A stretch of 64,000 nucleotides of DNA from JAPOUP01 sp965203255 (GTDB lineage Bacteria; Pseudomonadota; Alphaproteobacteria; Rhodobacterales; Rhodobacteraceae). The notes under the pieces were generated by a model. The model worked only from the letters and a program-made list of their open reading frames with translations. It searched no databases and was not told the origin of the DNA. The DNA lies in the NCBI GenBank assembly GCA_965203255.1, contig OZ241882.1:5270001-5334000 (forward strand), in the 5' to 3' direction. Within the stretch, counting starts at the first letter, position 1. Each line of letters starts with the position of its first letter. Shown here in pieces: positions 28,409 through 38,040 of this stretch. Made by a program: the position numbers and the translations under genes.

Positions 28409-29029
28409 TGCGGACGCACGCCGCTGGAGCGGTGGCAGGCGGACCTCGCCGACGGCAGCTTCCCGCTGCGGCCGCCGCCCGACGCCTGGACGCGCAGGCT
28501 GGCCTTCGGCCTGTCGGCCACGCGTCGGGCGGGGCGGGCCGACCTCCGGGTCCTGAATGTCCAATACCATTCGGAGCGGCTGGCGCGCTGGGTGCTCGGG
28601 ACCGGCGGCGGGGAGGTCAGGGTCCGCTGGTTCGACGGCGACATCGGCGCCGTCGGGGTGGAGCTCGACGGCGCCTGGCACGAGGTTCCGGCGGTGCCCG
28701 ACGCCCTGCGCGGGGTGGACGCCTCCACCTGGATGGCCACGCGCCGCGCCCTGTCCGCCAGGGATCCGGAGCGCCACCGGTGGAACGGGGACATTGTGCT
28801 CGACGCCATCCGCGACATCACGGAGATGAATGCCAGCCGCGCGGCGGCGTACGGGATCCTGGACCACGCCTGGACGCCTGAGCGCCTCGAAAGCGCGGAG
28901 CGGGAGGCGCTGGCGCCTTTCGACGTGGCCCCGGCGGGCGACCCGGGGAACGCCGCCAACAGGGGCTGCGGACGCGACGTGGAGCCGCTCGCGCCAGAGC
29001 CGGAACGGGATGCCCCGGAGGGACCCTGA
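28409..29029 (+). pseudogene. tniA: C-terminal fragment of a Mu/TniA/TnsB-type transposase
   Basis: An open frame of about 206 codons with no start; a TGA precedes it at 28406-28408. It reads GRTPLERWQADLADGSFPLR, LRVLNVQYHSERLARWVLG, VRVRWFDGDIGAVGVELDG, AWHEVPAVPDALRGVDASTW and IVLDAIRDITEMN. This is the beta-barrel C-terminal domain (Mu_transpos_C) that follows the DDE core in TniA/TnsB proteins. The integrase core is missing. A faint TniB-like reading (HRLPTSSMFLIGCASGSG) starts shortly downstream. Position just inside the left end matches normal Tn5053/Tn7 layouts. Confidence 0.7.
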
Positions 29030-29236
29030 CGCCCCGGGCGGAAGTCCCGCGCCCCGGACTGGATGGGGATCTCCCTTTCCGGTCCGGTGTGGCGGGGGTG
29101 GACCTTCCAGCAACTGGAGATTCGTTCCGATGCCCACCGTCTTCCCACCTCCTCCATGTTCCTGATCGGATGCGCTTCGGGGAGCGGTATCCCGTCACCT
29201 CACGACCGAACGCCTACAGTTCAGCATGACGGAATT

Positions 29237-30971
29237 GCAGAAATTCCCACCAGTGAAATTCCGGTCCGGTTTCCGGCGGATTGCGGGCGTCGGCGGCGGA
29301 TTCGGGCGGAATCCGGGCGTGCGGGGGCGTCCGGCGGCGTTCCGGTGGAAATAAGGGATGTGTCGCGGGTCTGCCCCTGGGGCGGTTCGGTCGGGCGTTC
29401 AGGCGCGCCCGGGCGCCCCGCGCCGCGGCGGCGACCGTCCGGACGGTCCGGCGACGTTCAGGGCCACAGGCGCGTGCCCGTGGGTCAGGGCGGCGTAGAG
29501 TGTCCGCCAGTCGGGGACCGGGAAGTCGTGGAAGTATGACCGGGTTCTCTCGCGGAGGTACCTCAGCCGCCCCCTCGCCTCCAGCGCGGCGGCGAACACC
29601 CTGCAGGAGGCGGCCTCGATCTGGTCCGTGAGGAAGGCGAGCATCATCGTCATGGCGAGCACGGTGGTCAGGTGCCGCTTTCCATGCCCGAAGCTGTGCT
29701 CGAAGTGGTAGCCCTGGTTCTTCAGCGTGTTGAACGTCTCGTTCTCTATCCGCCATCGGGAGCGGGCGGCGCGCATGACCGGCATGAGGCTGTCGCTGTC
29801 GACGGGAAGGTCGGTGACCCAGGAGAACCTCCGCTGCTTCTCCTCCACCCGGTGGGTCGGGTCGTCCGGGCCGCGGTGGTGCTTCGCGATGTATGTCCTC
29901 TTGATGACCGTCTCCCGGTATTCGATGACGTTGACCCTGATGTCGGGATGGGAGGCGTTGACTGGCGCACCGTTCAGGTAGCGGAAGTCGTGCCGGGTGC
30001 CGTCGGCGTCGGTGAACCGGGCGGTGCGGGTGTCGGGGCTGGCGTCGAGGCTGGCGAACAGCAGCGCGTGGTCGCCGGGTTTCGCGCCGAGGATGAAGCG
30101 GAGGCCGTGCCGCCGCAGGCGGGCGATGTGGGGCCCGTTGGAGGCGAGGCCGTCCTGCAGGACGATGGCCTTCAGGTGCGGATGCTCCCGCCGGAGGTCG
30201 TCGATGAACCGCGCGGCGGCGTTGCGCTCGCAGTCGTTCCTCCTGTCTCCGTCGGTCCTGGCGATCGGCTCCGGGGCCAGCGGGAACACCTCGCGGCGTT
30301 CCGGGTGGCAGACCACGGCGGCGAGCATGCTGTGCGAGTAGGTCCTCGATCCATCACTGCGGCGGGCGACGCAGCAGTGGTCGCAGTGGACGGATTTCGA
30401 GCTGAAGTAGCCGGTGCCGTCAATCGAGATCAGGTAGTGGCCGTCGAAAACCGGCTGGTCCTCCAGCACCCTGCCGCGCTGCAGCCTCGCGAACAGGGTC
30501 CTGAACGCCGGGCGCAGCTGCCTGGGGTCGACCGTGTCGAGGCGTTTCCGCATGGCGGAGTCGCAGGGCGCCGCCGCGATCCCGAACAGCGTCCGGAGGT
30601 TCCCGCGGACGATGGCGTCCCTGCGGCTGTCCCTGTCGAACTGCAGGAGCGACGGATATTTGAGCGAGAACATCGCGAACGCCGACATGAGGTGGTCCGC
30701 GAGGCTGAACCGGCGCCCGTCCACCGGATCGTCGATCCTGCCGAAGCATTCCGCAAGCGCCCTGATCAGCCCGGGCCTGCCGAGGTCCTTCCGAAACCGC
30801 ATCGTCCCAACTCCCGTCATCGAAGTCAACACCGGTTGCGGTAAGGGCCCCAGCCTATGATGTCCAGAGGATTCCGGGCGGTTTCCAGTCGTCTGGAAGG
30901 AAAAGTCTACGAAACCCGGTTCACGGAAGCCCAAGGAATACAGGGTCCGGAAGGGCTGGTGGGAATTGCTG
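29237..30971. mobile_element. 1735-bp IS4-type insertion sequence nested in the transposon
   Basis: Ends carry 16-bp inverted repeats (CAGAAATTCCCACCAG at 29237-29252; CAGCAATTCCCACCAG as the complement of 30956-30971, one mismatch). The flanks are an exact 9-bp duplication ACGGAATTG (29228-29236 and 30972-30980). The single transposase gene fills the interior. Structure is complete, so the copy may be active. Confidence 0.85.
29399..30820 (-). CDS. IS4-type DDE transposase
   Basis: ATG 30820 gives 473 residues; ATG 30802 (MRFRKDLGRPG), with GGGAG about 11 bases before it, is equally likely. DDE residues: D in ISIDGTGYFSS near 130, D in IVLQDGLASN near 230, and E in the YREMT-like SRWRIENETFNTLKNQGYH near 360, followed by HSFGHGKRHLTTVLAMTMML. 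The sequence is uninterrupted and the gene lies fully inside the inverted repeats. The last 20 residues, rich in Pro, Gly and Arg, may be a read-through tail. Confidence 0.85.
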   Translation of the reverse strand: MTGVGTMRFRKDLGRPGLIRALAECFGRIDDPVDGRRFSLADHLMSAFAMFSLKYPSLLQFDRDSRRDAIVRGNLRTLFGIAAAPCDSAMRKRLDTVDPRQLRPAFRTLFARLQRGRVLEDQPVFDGHYLISIDGTGYFSSKSVHCDHCCVARRSDGSRTYSHSMLAAVVCHPERREVFPLAPEPIARTDGDRRNDCERNAAARFIDDLRREHPHLKAIVLQDGLASNGPHIARLRRHGLRFILGAKPGDHALLFASLDASPDTRTARFTDADGTRHDFRYLNGAPVNASHPDIRVNVIEYRETVIKRTYIAKHHRGPDDPTHRVEEKQRRFSWVTDLPVDSDSLMPVMRAARSRWRIENETFNTLKNQGYHFEHSFGHGKRHLTTVLAMTMMLAFLTDQIEAASCRVFAAALEARGRLRYLRERTRSYFHDFPVPDWRTLYAALTHGHAPVALNVAGPSGRSPPRRGAPGRA

Positions 30972-31181
30972 ACGGAATTGTTATTCAGACAGGACGTTTT
31001 CCGCATTTCACGGATCACTCCCCTTCCGTTACGTTATCCGGGCCGCACCCGCGGGATTCGGGGCGTTGACACGGCCCGTCCGGCTGTGCGATATGACGCG
31101 GCGGGAGACGATTGGCAGGATATCGGGATACCATGGCGTTGACAGGACCGCATCCGTCGGGCATTACAACATTACAATTAG

Positions 31182-31269
31182 CGCCGAGCGCCGAGCGCCG
31201 AGCGCCGAGCGCCGAGCGCCGAGCGCCGAGCGCCGAGCGCCGAGCGCCGAGCGCCGAGCGCCGAGCGCC
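31182..31269 (+). repeat. Heptanucleotide tandem repeat (CGCCGAG, about 12.5 copies)
   Basis: Perfect uninterrupted array. Since 7 is not a multiple of 3, copy-number change would shift any reading frame across it, but no supported gene crosses it. It lies about 420 bp upstream of the RTX gene in its leader region. Confidence 0.95.
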
Positions 31270-31690
31270 CGGATAGTGTCCAGAGCCAGCCGGGCCTCCT
31301 GAATCTCCGCCGCCCGCCCGGGGCGGCTTTCCTTCCAGCGCTGCCGACGGTGCCCTGCATGGCGGTCCCGGCGCCGTTTTCCGCTTTGTGGACGGCGGCC
31401 CGGCCCGTCGGGCCGACCCGCGGCCCTGCGGCGGCGGACCTCCACCCAACGGCATCCGGATCGCGATGCCCGGCATCCGGACAGCGGAAGGCCCCGCGCC
31501 TCGGGCGTATGCCGGAAGCCGGGGTCCTTTCCCGGCTGTCGGGTATGTCAGGCGGCCCGGCACATCCCCATCCACGTCTGGAACACCCGGCCCGAGGACC
31601 ATGGACACATCGCCGTCCGGCGGACGGACGCAGGCCTGGCCCTGCGCCTAGGCCGCGAAGCCCTGAAACATCCCTGAAACGGAGAGAGAG

Positions 31691-34600
31691 ATGACAGAGA
31701 CCAACACTTCCCCCATCATCCTGAAGCATGGCGACACCACCATCTACATCGGCACCGAGGGCGACGACGGAAAGGTCGGATCCAGAGGTGACGACCTGCT
31801 CTACGGCAGCAGCGGCAATGATAAATTGCACGGCGGCGCCGGCGCCGACACGATCCTGGGCGGCGACGGCGACGACACGCTGGACGGCGGCAGCGGCGAC
31901 GACCTGCTTGATGGCGGCCGGGGCGATGACACAATATCCGGGGGGTTCGACTATGACACGCTGCACGGTGGCGCCGGAAACGACAGGCTGGATGGCGACG
32001 AGGGCAATGACACATTGGATGGTGGCGCCGGAAACGACAGGCTGGATGGCGGCACGGGTGTGAACCGACTTAAGGGCGGCGCGGGCGCGGATATTTTCCG
32101 CATGAGCTGGGGCGCGAACTATGCCACAAATGATGTCGTCAACAACACCATCACGGATTTTGAGGTCGGCGTCGACAGGATCGAGATTTTCGATTCCCTG
32201 ACTGGACAACATGTCGGTTTCAGGGATCTGACCATCACGGACCATGGCACGTACACATTGGTCAGTTATGGAAGGCTTGAGCTGAAACTGATGGACGTGC
32301 GGGCGTCCGACCTGACGAAGGATGATTTCATAACCGAAACTCTCCACGCTTACGACGGCTGGCGCTTCGGCGGCGAGGGGAGGGACGTGCTGCACGGCGG
32401 CGACGGCGACGATTACATGCGGGGATACCACGGCCCTGACGAGCTGCACGGCGGCGGCGGAAACGACACGATGCACGGCGACACCGGCGCCGACACGCTC
32501 CGCGGCGGCGCGGGCGATGACACGATGACCGGCGGCAACGGCGCCGACACATTCGTCCCCGAGGTCTCCGGCAACGGCGACGACAGGATCACGGATTTCC
32601 AGCCGGGCCGGGACAGGCTGGCGTTCGAGGACGGGGGCATCGCCTTCGCCGACCTCACCATCGCGCAATCCGGCAAGGATACCGTGGTCTCCTGGGCCGG
32701 CGGCTCGGTGACGCTGACAGGTGTACGGGCCTCCACGTTTACGGAGCGGGACATCGTGTTCGGCGACGGGACATCGGCCGACGGCATTGTCCTCAAGGGC
32801 ACGGACGGGAACGACGAGCTGAACGGCCTGGGCAACGCCGACAGGCTCGAGGGCCTTGGCGGCGACGACACGCTGGACGGCGGCGCGGGCGACGACACGC
32901 TGGACGGCGGCGACGGCAACGACACGCTCCACGGCGGCGATGGCGATGACAGGCTGGATGGCGGCGCCGGGAACGACAGGATGACGGGCGGCGATGGCGC
33001 CGACACGTTCATCCTCAAGGCCGCCGGCAACGGCAATGACCGCATCACGGACTTCCGTCCTGGCTGGGACAGGCTGGCGTTCGAGGACGGGGGCATCGCC
33101 TTCGCCGACCTCACCATCACGCAGTCCGGCAAGGACACCGTGGTCTCGTGGAGCGGCGGACAGGTGACGCTGGCGGGCGTGACCGCCTCCAAGGTCACCG
33201 AGGCGGCCTTCAGCTTCCCGGAAGCGGCGGAGCCCGTCCATGGCAGGGATATCCGGGGGACCGCAAACAACGACAAGCTCCGCGGCGGCGACGGAAACGA
33301 CAAGATATGGGGACTTGCCGGCATGGACACACTCCATGGCGGCGACGGAAACGACAAGATATGGGGACTTGCCGGCATGGACACACTCCATGGCGGCGAC
33401 GGTGACGACAGGCTCTACGGCGGCGCCAACTCCGACGTGCTCTACGGCAATGCGGGTGACGACGAGCTCCACGGCGGCGCGGACGAGGACTGGCTCTACG
33501 GCGGCGCCGGCGCCGACACGTTCTTCCTGGAGAGGACCGGAAACGGCAATGACATCATATACGACTTCGAGGACGGGCGCGACAGGCTGGCCTTCTCCGA
33601 GACCGGCATCGCCTTCGCCGATCTGGAGATCAGGCAGTCCGGCCCCGACGCCGTGGTCTCGTGGGACGGCGGTTCCGTGCGGCTGAAAGACGTGGACCAT
33701 ACAGCGCTCACCCCGGAGGATTTCGTCTTTCCAGCGGTGGTGGAGACCAGTCGCGACCAGGATATCCGGGGAACCGGAAACGCCGACACGCTCAGGGGCG
33801 GCCACGGAAAGGACGCGATCCTGGGACTGGGCGGCGACGACACCATCGACGGCGGCGGCGGGGACGACACGCTGCGCGGCGGCGGCGGGGACGACACGAT
33901 GACCGGCGGCAATGGCGCCGACACGTTCATCCTCGAGCGGACCGGCAACGGCGACGACCGGATCACGGATTTCGAGCCGGGCCGCGACCGCATGGCGTTC
34001 GCGGAGGCGGGTATCGCCTTCGGCGACCTCAGGATCAGGCAGTCCGATGGCGACACCGTGGTCTCCTGGGCCGGCGGTTCGGCGACGCTGGCGGGGGTGA
34101 GGGCCTCCACGGTCACGGAACGGGATCTCAGCTTTCCCGAAGCGGGGACCGCGACCGTGATACAGGATCAGGAACTGGGCGGCCATCATAGCAGGGATCT
34201 GCAGGGCGGCGATGGCGATGACAGGCTTAATGGCGGTTTCAGGAACAACACGATCCATGGCGGCGCCGGCAATGACTGGATCAATGGCGCAAAGGGGGCC
34301 GACAGACTCGATGGCGGCGCCGGAGACGACTATGTGACCGGTGGTCTGGGCGACGATGTGATGACCGGCGGCGCCGGTCGCGATGTCTTCGGACTGAACA
34401 GGAACGGCGGGAACGGCGATGACCGGATCACCGATTTCCGTCAGGGCCAGGATCGACTGGCGTTCATGGGACTGGGACCCGCTCTGGGATTCGATGACCT
34501 GACCATCACCCGGTCCAGCGACGATGCCGTGGTCTCCTGGGCCGGCGGCAGCGTGGTCCTGCAGGGCGTCCGGGCCGCCGGACTCACCGCTGGTGATTTC

Positions 34601-36799
34601 ATCTTCACGACGGATCCCTTTCTCTTCAAGGCGGGGAACCCGACCGCCAACCGGCTGACCGGCACGGAGGAGGGTCAGCGGATCTACGGTTTCGGTGGCG
34701 ACGACACGCTGGCCGGCGGCGGCGGCGATGACGGACTCTATGGCGGCACAGGCGACGACACGCTGGCCGGCGGCGACGGCGATGACAGGCTCTATGGCGG
34801 CGCCGGCGATGACACGCTGACCGGCGGCGATGGCGATGACGAACTCCATGGCGGCGCCGGCGACGACACGCTGGCCGGTGATGGCGGAACCGACACGCTG
34901 GCCGGCGGCGACGGCGATGACCGTCTCGACGGCGGCGCGGATGACGACACACTGACCGGCGGCTATGGCGCCGACACCTTTGTCATCAGGACCACCAACA
35001 ACGGCGACGACACGGTCACCGACTTCCGTCCAGGCTGGGACAGGCTGGAGTTCGCCCACGGTGGCCCCGCTTTCGGCGACCTCGACATCAGGCAGGACGG
35101 CGACGGCACCGTCATCCGCTGGTACGGAGGAACGGTGACCCTGAAAGACGTGGACGCCCGCGGCATCACCCGGAGGGACATCGCCTTCCCCGATGCGTCC
35201 CCTGGCCTGGATGTCCGGGGCGGCGACGGCGACGACACGCTGCGGGGCGGCCACGGAAAGGACACGATCCTGGGACTGGCCGGCGACGACACCATCGACG
35301 GCGGCGGTGGCGACGACACCATCGATGGCGGCACCGGCGATGACACGCTGACCGGTGGCTACGGCGCCGACACGTTCGTCCTGCGGAAAACCGGCAACGG
35401 CGCCGACCGCATCACCGACTTCGAGCCGGGTCGGGACAGGCTGGCGTTCAATGAGGCCGGCATCGTCTTCACCGACCTCACCATCATCGCCCGGGACGGC
35501 GACACCGAGGTCAGGTGGGGCGGCGGCTCGGTGACGTTGGCGGATGTTGTCTCCACCACGCTCACGGAGAGGGATTTCGACTTCAAGGCGCCTCCGCCCG
35601 AGCCTGGACGGACCCTGACGGGCGGCGAGGGGGTCGACACCCTGACAGGCGGCGAGGGACCCGACACCATCAAGGGCAATGGCGGCTTCGACATCCTCAC
35701 CGGTCGGGGCGGAAACGACATCATCGAGGGCGGGGCCGGCGACGACAGGCTTGACGGCGGCTTCGGCGACGACCGTCTCGACGGCGGGGCCGGCAACGAC
35801 CTGATGCGCGGCGGGCAGGGCGCCGACACATTCGTCCTGCGAAAGACCGGCAACGGCGCCGACCGCATCCGCGACTTCGGCCTGGGCCGCGACAGGCTGG
35901 CCTTCGCGGAGCCGGGCATGGCTTTCGCCGCCCTCGCCATCACGCAGTCGGGCGCCGACACAATGGTCTCATGGGCCGGCGGTTCAGTGAGGCTGGAGGG
36001 CGTGGACGCCTCCACGGTCACCGAGGCCGATTTCGTCTTTCCCGAGGCGCCCGTCCGCGCCCTGGATATCGACGGGGGCGACGGCGACGACACCCTCATC
36101 GGCGGCGAGGGGGACGACACCATCGACGGCGGGGCCGGCGACGACACCATCGAGGGCCGCGGCGGCAACGACACGCTGAACGGCGGCGCCGGTGAGGACA
36201 CCGTCATCGGCGGCGAGGGGAACGACACCATAACCGGGGGCGATGACGGCGACGTCCTCGAGGGATGGGGCGGCGACGACACCATCGAGGGGGGAAAGGG
36301 CGGCGACCAGCTGGTCGGCGGCGACGGCGACGACACGCTGAAAGGCGACGCGGGCTACGACCGACTTCTGGGCGGCCGGGGCGACGACACGCTTGAGGGC
36401 GGTGGCGGCAACGATGTCCTGGAGGGCGGCGACGGCGACGACACGCTTGACGGTGGCAGGGGCCGGGACACGCTCTGGGGCGACGGCGGCGCCGACACGT
36501 TCGTCTTCCGCACCGGCGACGGCCGCGACACGGTCATGGATTTCGAGGACGGAAAGGACCTGATCCGCATCGATGGCGTCGAGGCCGCCGATTTCGGCGA
36601 CCTGGCGATCACCGACGGCGACGGCGGCGTCCACATCGTCTACGGCGACGGCGACAGGATCATCCTGCGGGGCATGGACAGCGCCGACGTGACCCAGGAG
36701 GATTTCCGCTTCGACATCCTCGTCAACACCGGCATCGGGTACGGGACGATACAGGTCGACACCGGCGTGACGGTGGATTTCGGCGATCTGGCCGGATAG
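31691..36799 (+). CDS. Giant RTX (hemolysin-type calcium-binding) protein
   Basis: 1702 residues; GGAGAGAG lies 5-12 bases before ATG. No signal peptide. Dozens of nonapeptides of the GGxGxDxLx type are grouped in blocks, and about ten copies of a 70-residue linker module follow them (pattern DTFvL...GNGdDRItDF, then pGrDRLAF, then DTvVSWaGGSVtL and VTErDF). The blocks would form calcium-bound parallel beta-rolls. The C-terminal module (DTFVFRTGDGRDTVMDFEDG) and short hydrophobic end resemble type I secretion signals. No ABC exporter or membrane-fusion gene is in the window. No enzymatic domain is visible; an adhesin or surface-layer role is inferred. Strong Gly/Asp bias makes long spurious ORFs on the other strand. 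Confidence 0.92.
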   Translation: MTETNTSPIILKHGDTTIYIGTEGDDGKVGSRGDDLLYGSSGNDKLHGGAGADTILGGDGDDTLDGGSGDDLLDGGRGDDTISGGFDYDTLHGGAGNDRLDGDEGNDTLDGGAGNDRLDGGTGVNRLKGGAGADIFRMSWGANYATNDVVNNTITDFEVGVDRIEIFDSLTGQHVGFRDLTITDHGTYTLVSYGRLELKLMDVRASDLTKDDFITETLHAYDGWRFGGEGRDVLHGGDGDDYMRGYHGPDELHGGGGNDTMHGDTGADTLRGGAGDDTMTGGNGADTFVPEVSGNGDDRITDFQPGRDRLAFEDGGIAFADLTIAQSGKDTVVSWAGGSVTLTGVRASTFTERDIVFGDGTSADGIVLKGTDGNDELNGLGNADRLEGLGGDDTLDGGAGDDTLDGGDGNDTLHGGDGDDRLDGGAGNDRMTGGDGADTFILKAAGNGNDRITDFRPGWDRLAFEDGGIAFADLTITQSGKDTVVSWSGGQVTLAGVTASKVTEAAFSFPEAAEPVHGRDIRGTANNDKLRGGDGNDKIWGLAGMDTLHGGDGNDKIWGLAGMDTLHGGDGDDRLYGGANSDVLYGNAGDDELHGGADEDWLYGGAGADTFFLERTGNGNDIIYDFEDGRDRLAFSETGIAFADLEIRQSGPDAVVSWDGGSVRLKDVDHTALTPEDFVFPAVVETSRDQDIRGTGNADTLRGGHGKDAILGLGGDDTIDGGGGDDTLRGGGGDDTMTGGNGADTFILERTGNGDDRITDFEPGRDRMAFAEAGIAFGDLRIRQSDGDTVVSWAGGSATLAGVRASTVTERDLSFPEAGTATVIQDQELGGHHSRDLQGGDGDDRLNGGFRNNTIHGGAGNDWINGAKGADRLDGGAGDDYVTGGLGDDVMTGGAGRDVFGLNRNGGNGDDRITDFRQGQDRLAFMGLGPALGFDDLTITRSSDDAVVSWAGGSVVLQGVRAAGLTAGDFIFTTDPFLFKAGNPTANRLTGTEEGQRIYGFGGDDTLAGGGGDDGLYGGTGDDTLAGGDGDDRLYGGAGDDTLTGGDGDDELHGGAGDDTLAGDGGTDTLAGGDGDDRLDGGADDDTLTGGYGADTFVIRTTNNGDDTVTDFRPGWDRLEFAHGGPAFGDLDIRQDGDGTVIRWYGGTVTLKDVDARGITRRDIAFPDASPGLDVRGGDGDDTLRGGHGKDTILGLAGDDTIDGGGGDDTIDGGTGDDTLTGGYGADTFVLRKTGNGADRITDFEPGRDRLAFNEAGIVFTDLTIIARDGDTEVRWGGGSVTLADVVSTTLTERDFDFKAPPPEPGRTLTGGEGVDTLTGGEGPDTIKGNGGFDILTGRGGNDIIEGGAGDDRLDGGFGDDRLDGGAGNDLMRGGQGADTFVLRKTGNGADRIRDFGLGRDRLAFAEPGMAFAALAITQSGADTMVSWAGGSVRLEGVDASTVTEADFVFPEAPVRALDIDGGDGDDTLIGGEGDDTIDGGAGDDTIEGRGGNDTLNGGAGEDTVIGGEGNDTITGGDDGDVLEGWGGDDTIEGGKGGDQLVGGDGDDTLKGDAGYDRLLGGRGDDTLEGGGGNDVLEGGDGDDTLDGGRGRDTLWGDGGADTFVFRTGDGRDTVMDFEDGKDLIRIDGVEAADFGDLAITDGDGGVHIVYGDGDRIILRGMDSADVTQEDFRFDILVNTGIGYGTIQVDTGVTVDFGDLAG
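33284..33391 (+). repeat. Exact 54-bp tandem duplication inside the RTX gene
   Basis: 33284-33337 and 33338-33391 are identical, duplicating 18 residues (GGDGNDKIWGLAGMDTLH). In frame. Indicates recent repeat expansion by slippage or unequal exchange. Confidence 0.9.
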
Positions 36800-37140
36800 G
36801 CGCGCGGGCCGGGCGGGGCGGCTGATGGTCCCGCCCCGGCTCCCGGCCCGGCGCGGGGATGCCACCGAAACCGGTCTCCGCATCGGGACGTGGCGCCATC
36901 CCGTCTTCCGTGGGAGGCCTGCCACAATCCTCTGGTATACTGTCCCCGCGTCCCTTTCCGTGCAGCCGCCGTGCGGGAACGATGCGGCAGGCCGCACCGC
37001 AGTCGGTCGGGCCATGCGCGGGCGTCAGGGGGATTTCCGGGCGCAGCCGATTCGTCAGGCGTTCCGTCCGGGGCCGCTTTCACAGATGGTTCGCCCGCAA
37101 ACCGGGGCCTTCCGCCCGGATTTCCCTGCCGGACAGATGG
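36800..37140. other. Non-coding 3' part of the transposon
   Basis: About 340 bp between the RTX stop and the right terminal repeat. No supported gene. Confidence 0.4.
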
Positions 37141-37293
37141 ATCCAGTCAGAAAGCTGTGGAAAAAGAGCGGTTTTCTGTGGAAAGCCCGGGGTGGATCCC
37201 GGCGGAGGGCCGGTCAACCGGCCTATATTTTTTATTGCGTGGAATCAACGGGTTGGAAAAAACTCGAATGGAAAAAATATGGTTGTCGCGACA
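37141..37293 (-). repeat. Right terminal inverted repeat region of the 9.2-kb transposon
   Basis: Reverse complement closely matches 28138-28290, including TGTCGCGACAACCATATTTT at the tip and the TTTCCACAGAAAACCGCTC box about 110 bp in. Followed by the duplication TCCGT at 37294-37298. Confidence 0.75.
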
Positions 37294-37298
37294 TCCGT

Positions 37299-37835
37299 GG
37301 CGGCTAGTCCTGACATTGGTGCTGCCGCCCGCGGAAAGTCCCGTTCCGTAGACTGCATGTTGTTCAGACACGGAGCGGTCAACGATGTTTGCGACGGCAA
37401 ATTCACAATCGCATGCGGAAGCTGAAGCGTGGGAGATTTGCGGCTTCCATGCCAGGTCGTCGCTCGATGCGCGATAGTCTCCGGCATATTGTAGATGAGG
37501 GTTCGGAAATCCTCGGTCAATTTGGCTGGGGTCGGTACCAGGAACAGGTTGCCTTGGGCGCCAATCAGTTGTAGGGCAGTTACTGGTGACGTCGGCATAC
37601 ATCTCGACTCCACCTACAGTACGCGGAACACCATCTGCGCCTCCACCGCCCACATCGCCATGCCGTTTCTCGGAAAGCCGGTACACTTTGTCGTCCCGAT
37701 GTTTGAATTGATGCGACAGAGCTTGGGCGGTGGGGCAGGCGTCGACCAGAACCGGGGCGTGCGATCAGGACCGAGTGCCAGTCCCATTTCAAAAGGACTG
37801 TCAGGGAGATCAGGTGGTGGGCCAATGACGTGCAC
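37299..37835 (-). pseudogene. Fragmented unrecognised gene interrupted by the 9.2-kb transposon
   Basis: Successive minus-strand frames give protein-like text: HVIGPPPDLPDSPFEMGLAL and AQMVFRVL, then YADVTS, then ALQLIGAQGNLFLVPTP and LTEDFRTLIYNMPETIAH, then CDCEFAVANIVDRSV and YGTGLSAGGSTNVRTSRHG. At the transposon border the last frame would continue across the target site to 28133 and leftwards (ISQTRVVLAANGHPDTCARS). At least two frameshifts or stops are present. I do not recognise the family. Confidence 0.35.
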
Positions 37836-38040
37836 ATCAGGAAAGGAATGGAGTTAAGTGCGATCCGGAGTTGAGGGAATTACGGAATGTCATGGACGGC
37901 AGAATGGCTGGACACGACGCGGAAACCGGAGATAACCTAGGCCTCGAGATGCCGCCGCACGATTTCAGTTCTGGACATGACATGGAAGTGCTCCTGAATT
38001 CGGAATTCCAGGCCCTGACCATTGAGGTTCTGTAGAAGGA

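Larger units (their letters stand above)
28138..37293. mobile_element. 9156-bp TGT/ACA-ended transposon (Mu/Tn7/Tn5053-like) carrying an RTX gene
   Basis: Both ends begin TGTCGCGACAACCATATTTT when read inwards, and similarity between the two ends continues for about 150 bp. The flanks carry an exact 5-bp direct repeat, TCCGT (28133-28137 and 37294-37298). TGT...ACA ends, 5-bp duplications and several short subterminal repeats are features of transposons moved by Mu-type (TniA/TnsB) transposases. A C-terminal fragment of such a transposase lies just inside the left end (28409-29029). Cargo is the RTX gene at 31691; a complete IS4-type element is nested inside. No intact mobilisation genes remain, so the element is now non-autonomous. 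Confidence 0.8.

Noticed and set aside
29672..30844. A 390-codon plus-strand frame opposite the IS4-type transposase
   Set aside because: High GC keeps the frame open; the translation is low complexity and the minus strand carries clear DDE motifs and spans the IS.
31182..31269. Regular repeats considered as a CRISPR array
   Set aside because: The unit is 7 bp with no spacers; it is a simple tandem repeat and no cas gene is nearby.
31178..35254. A 1358-codon open frame on the minus strand opposite the RTX gene
   Set aside because: It is the antisense of GGxGxDxL repeats; the Val/Ala/Pro-rich translation mirrors the repeat codons and has no start signal or family feature.
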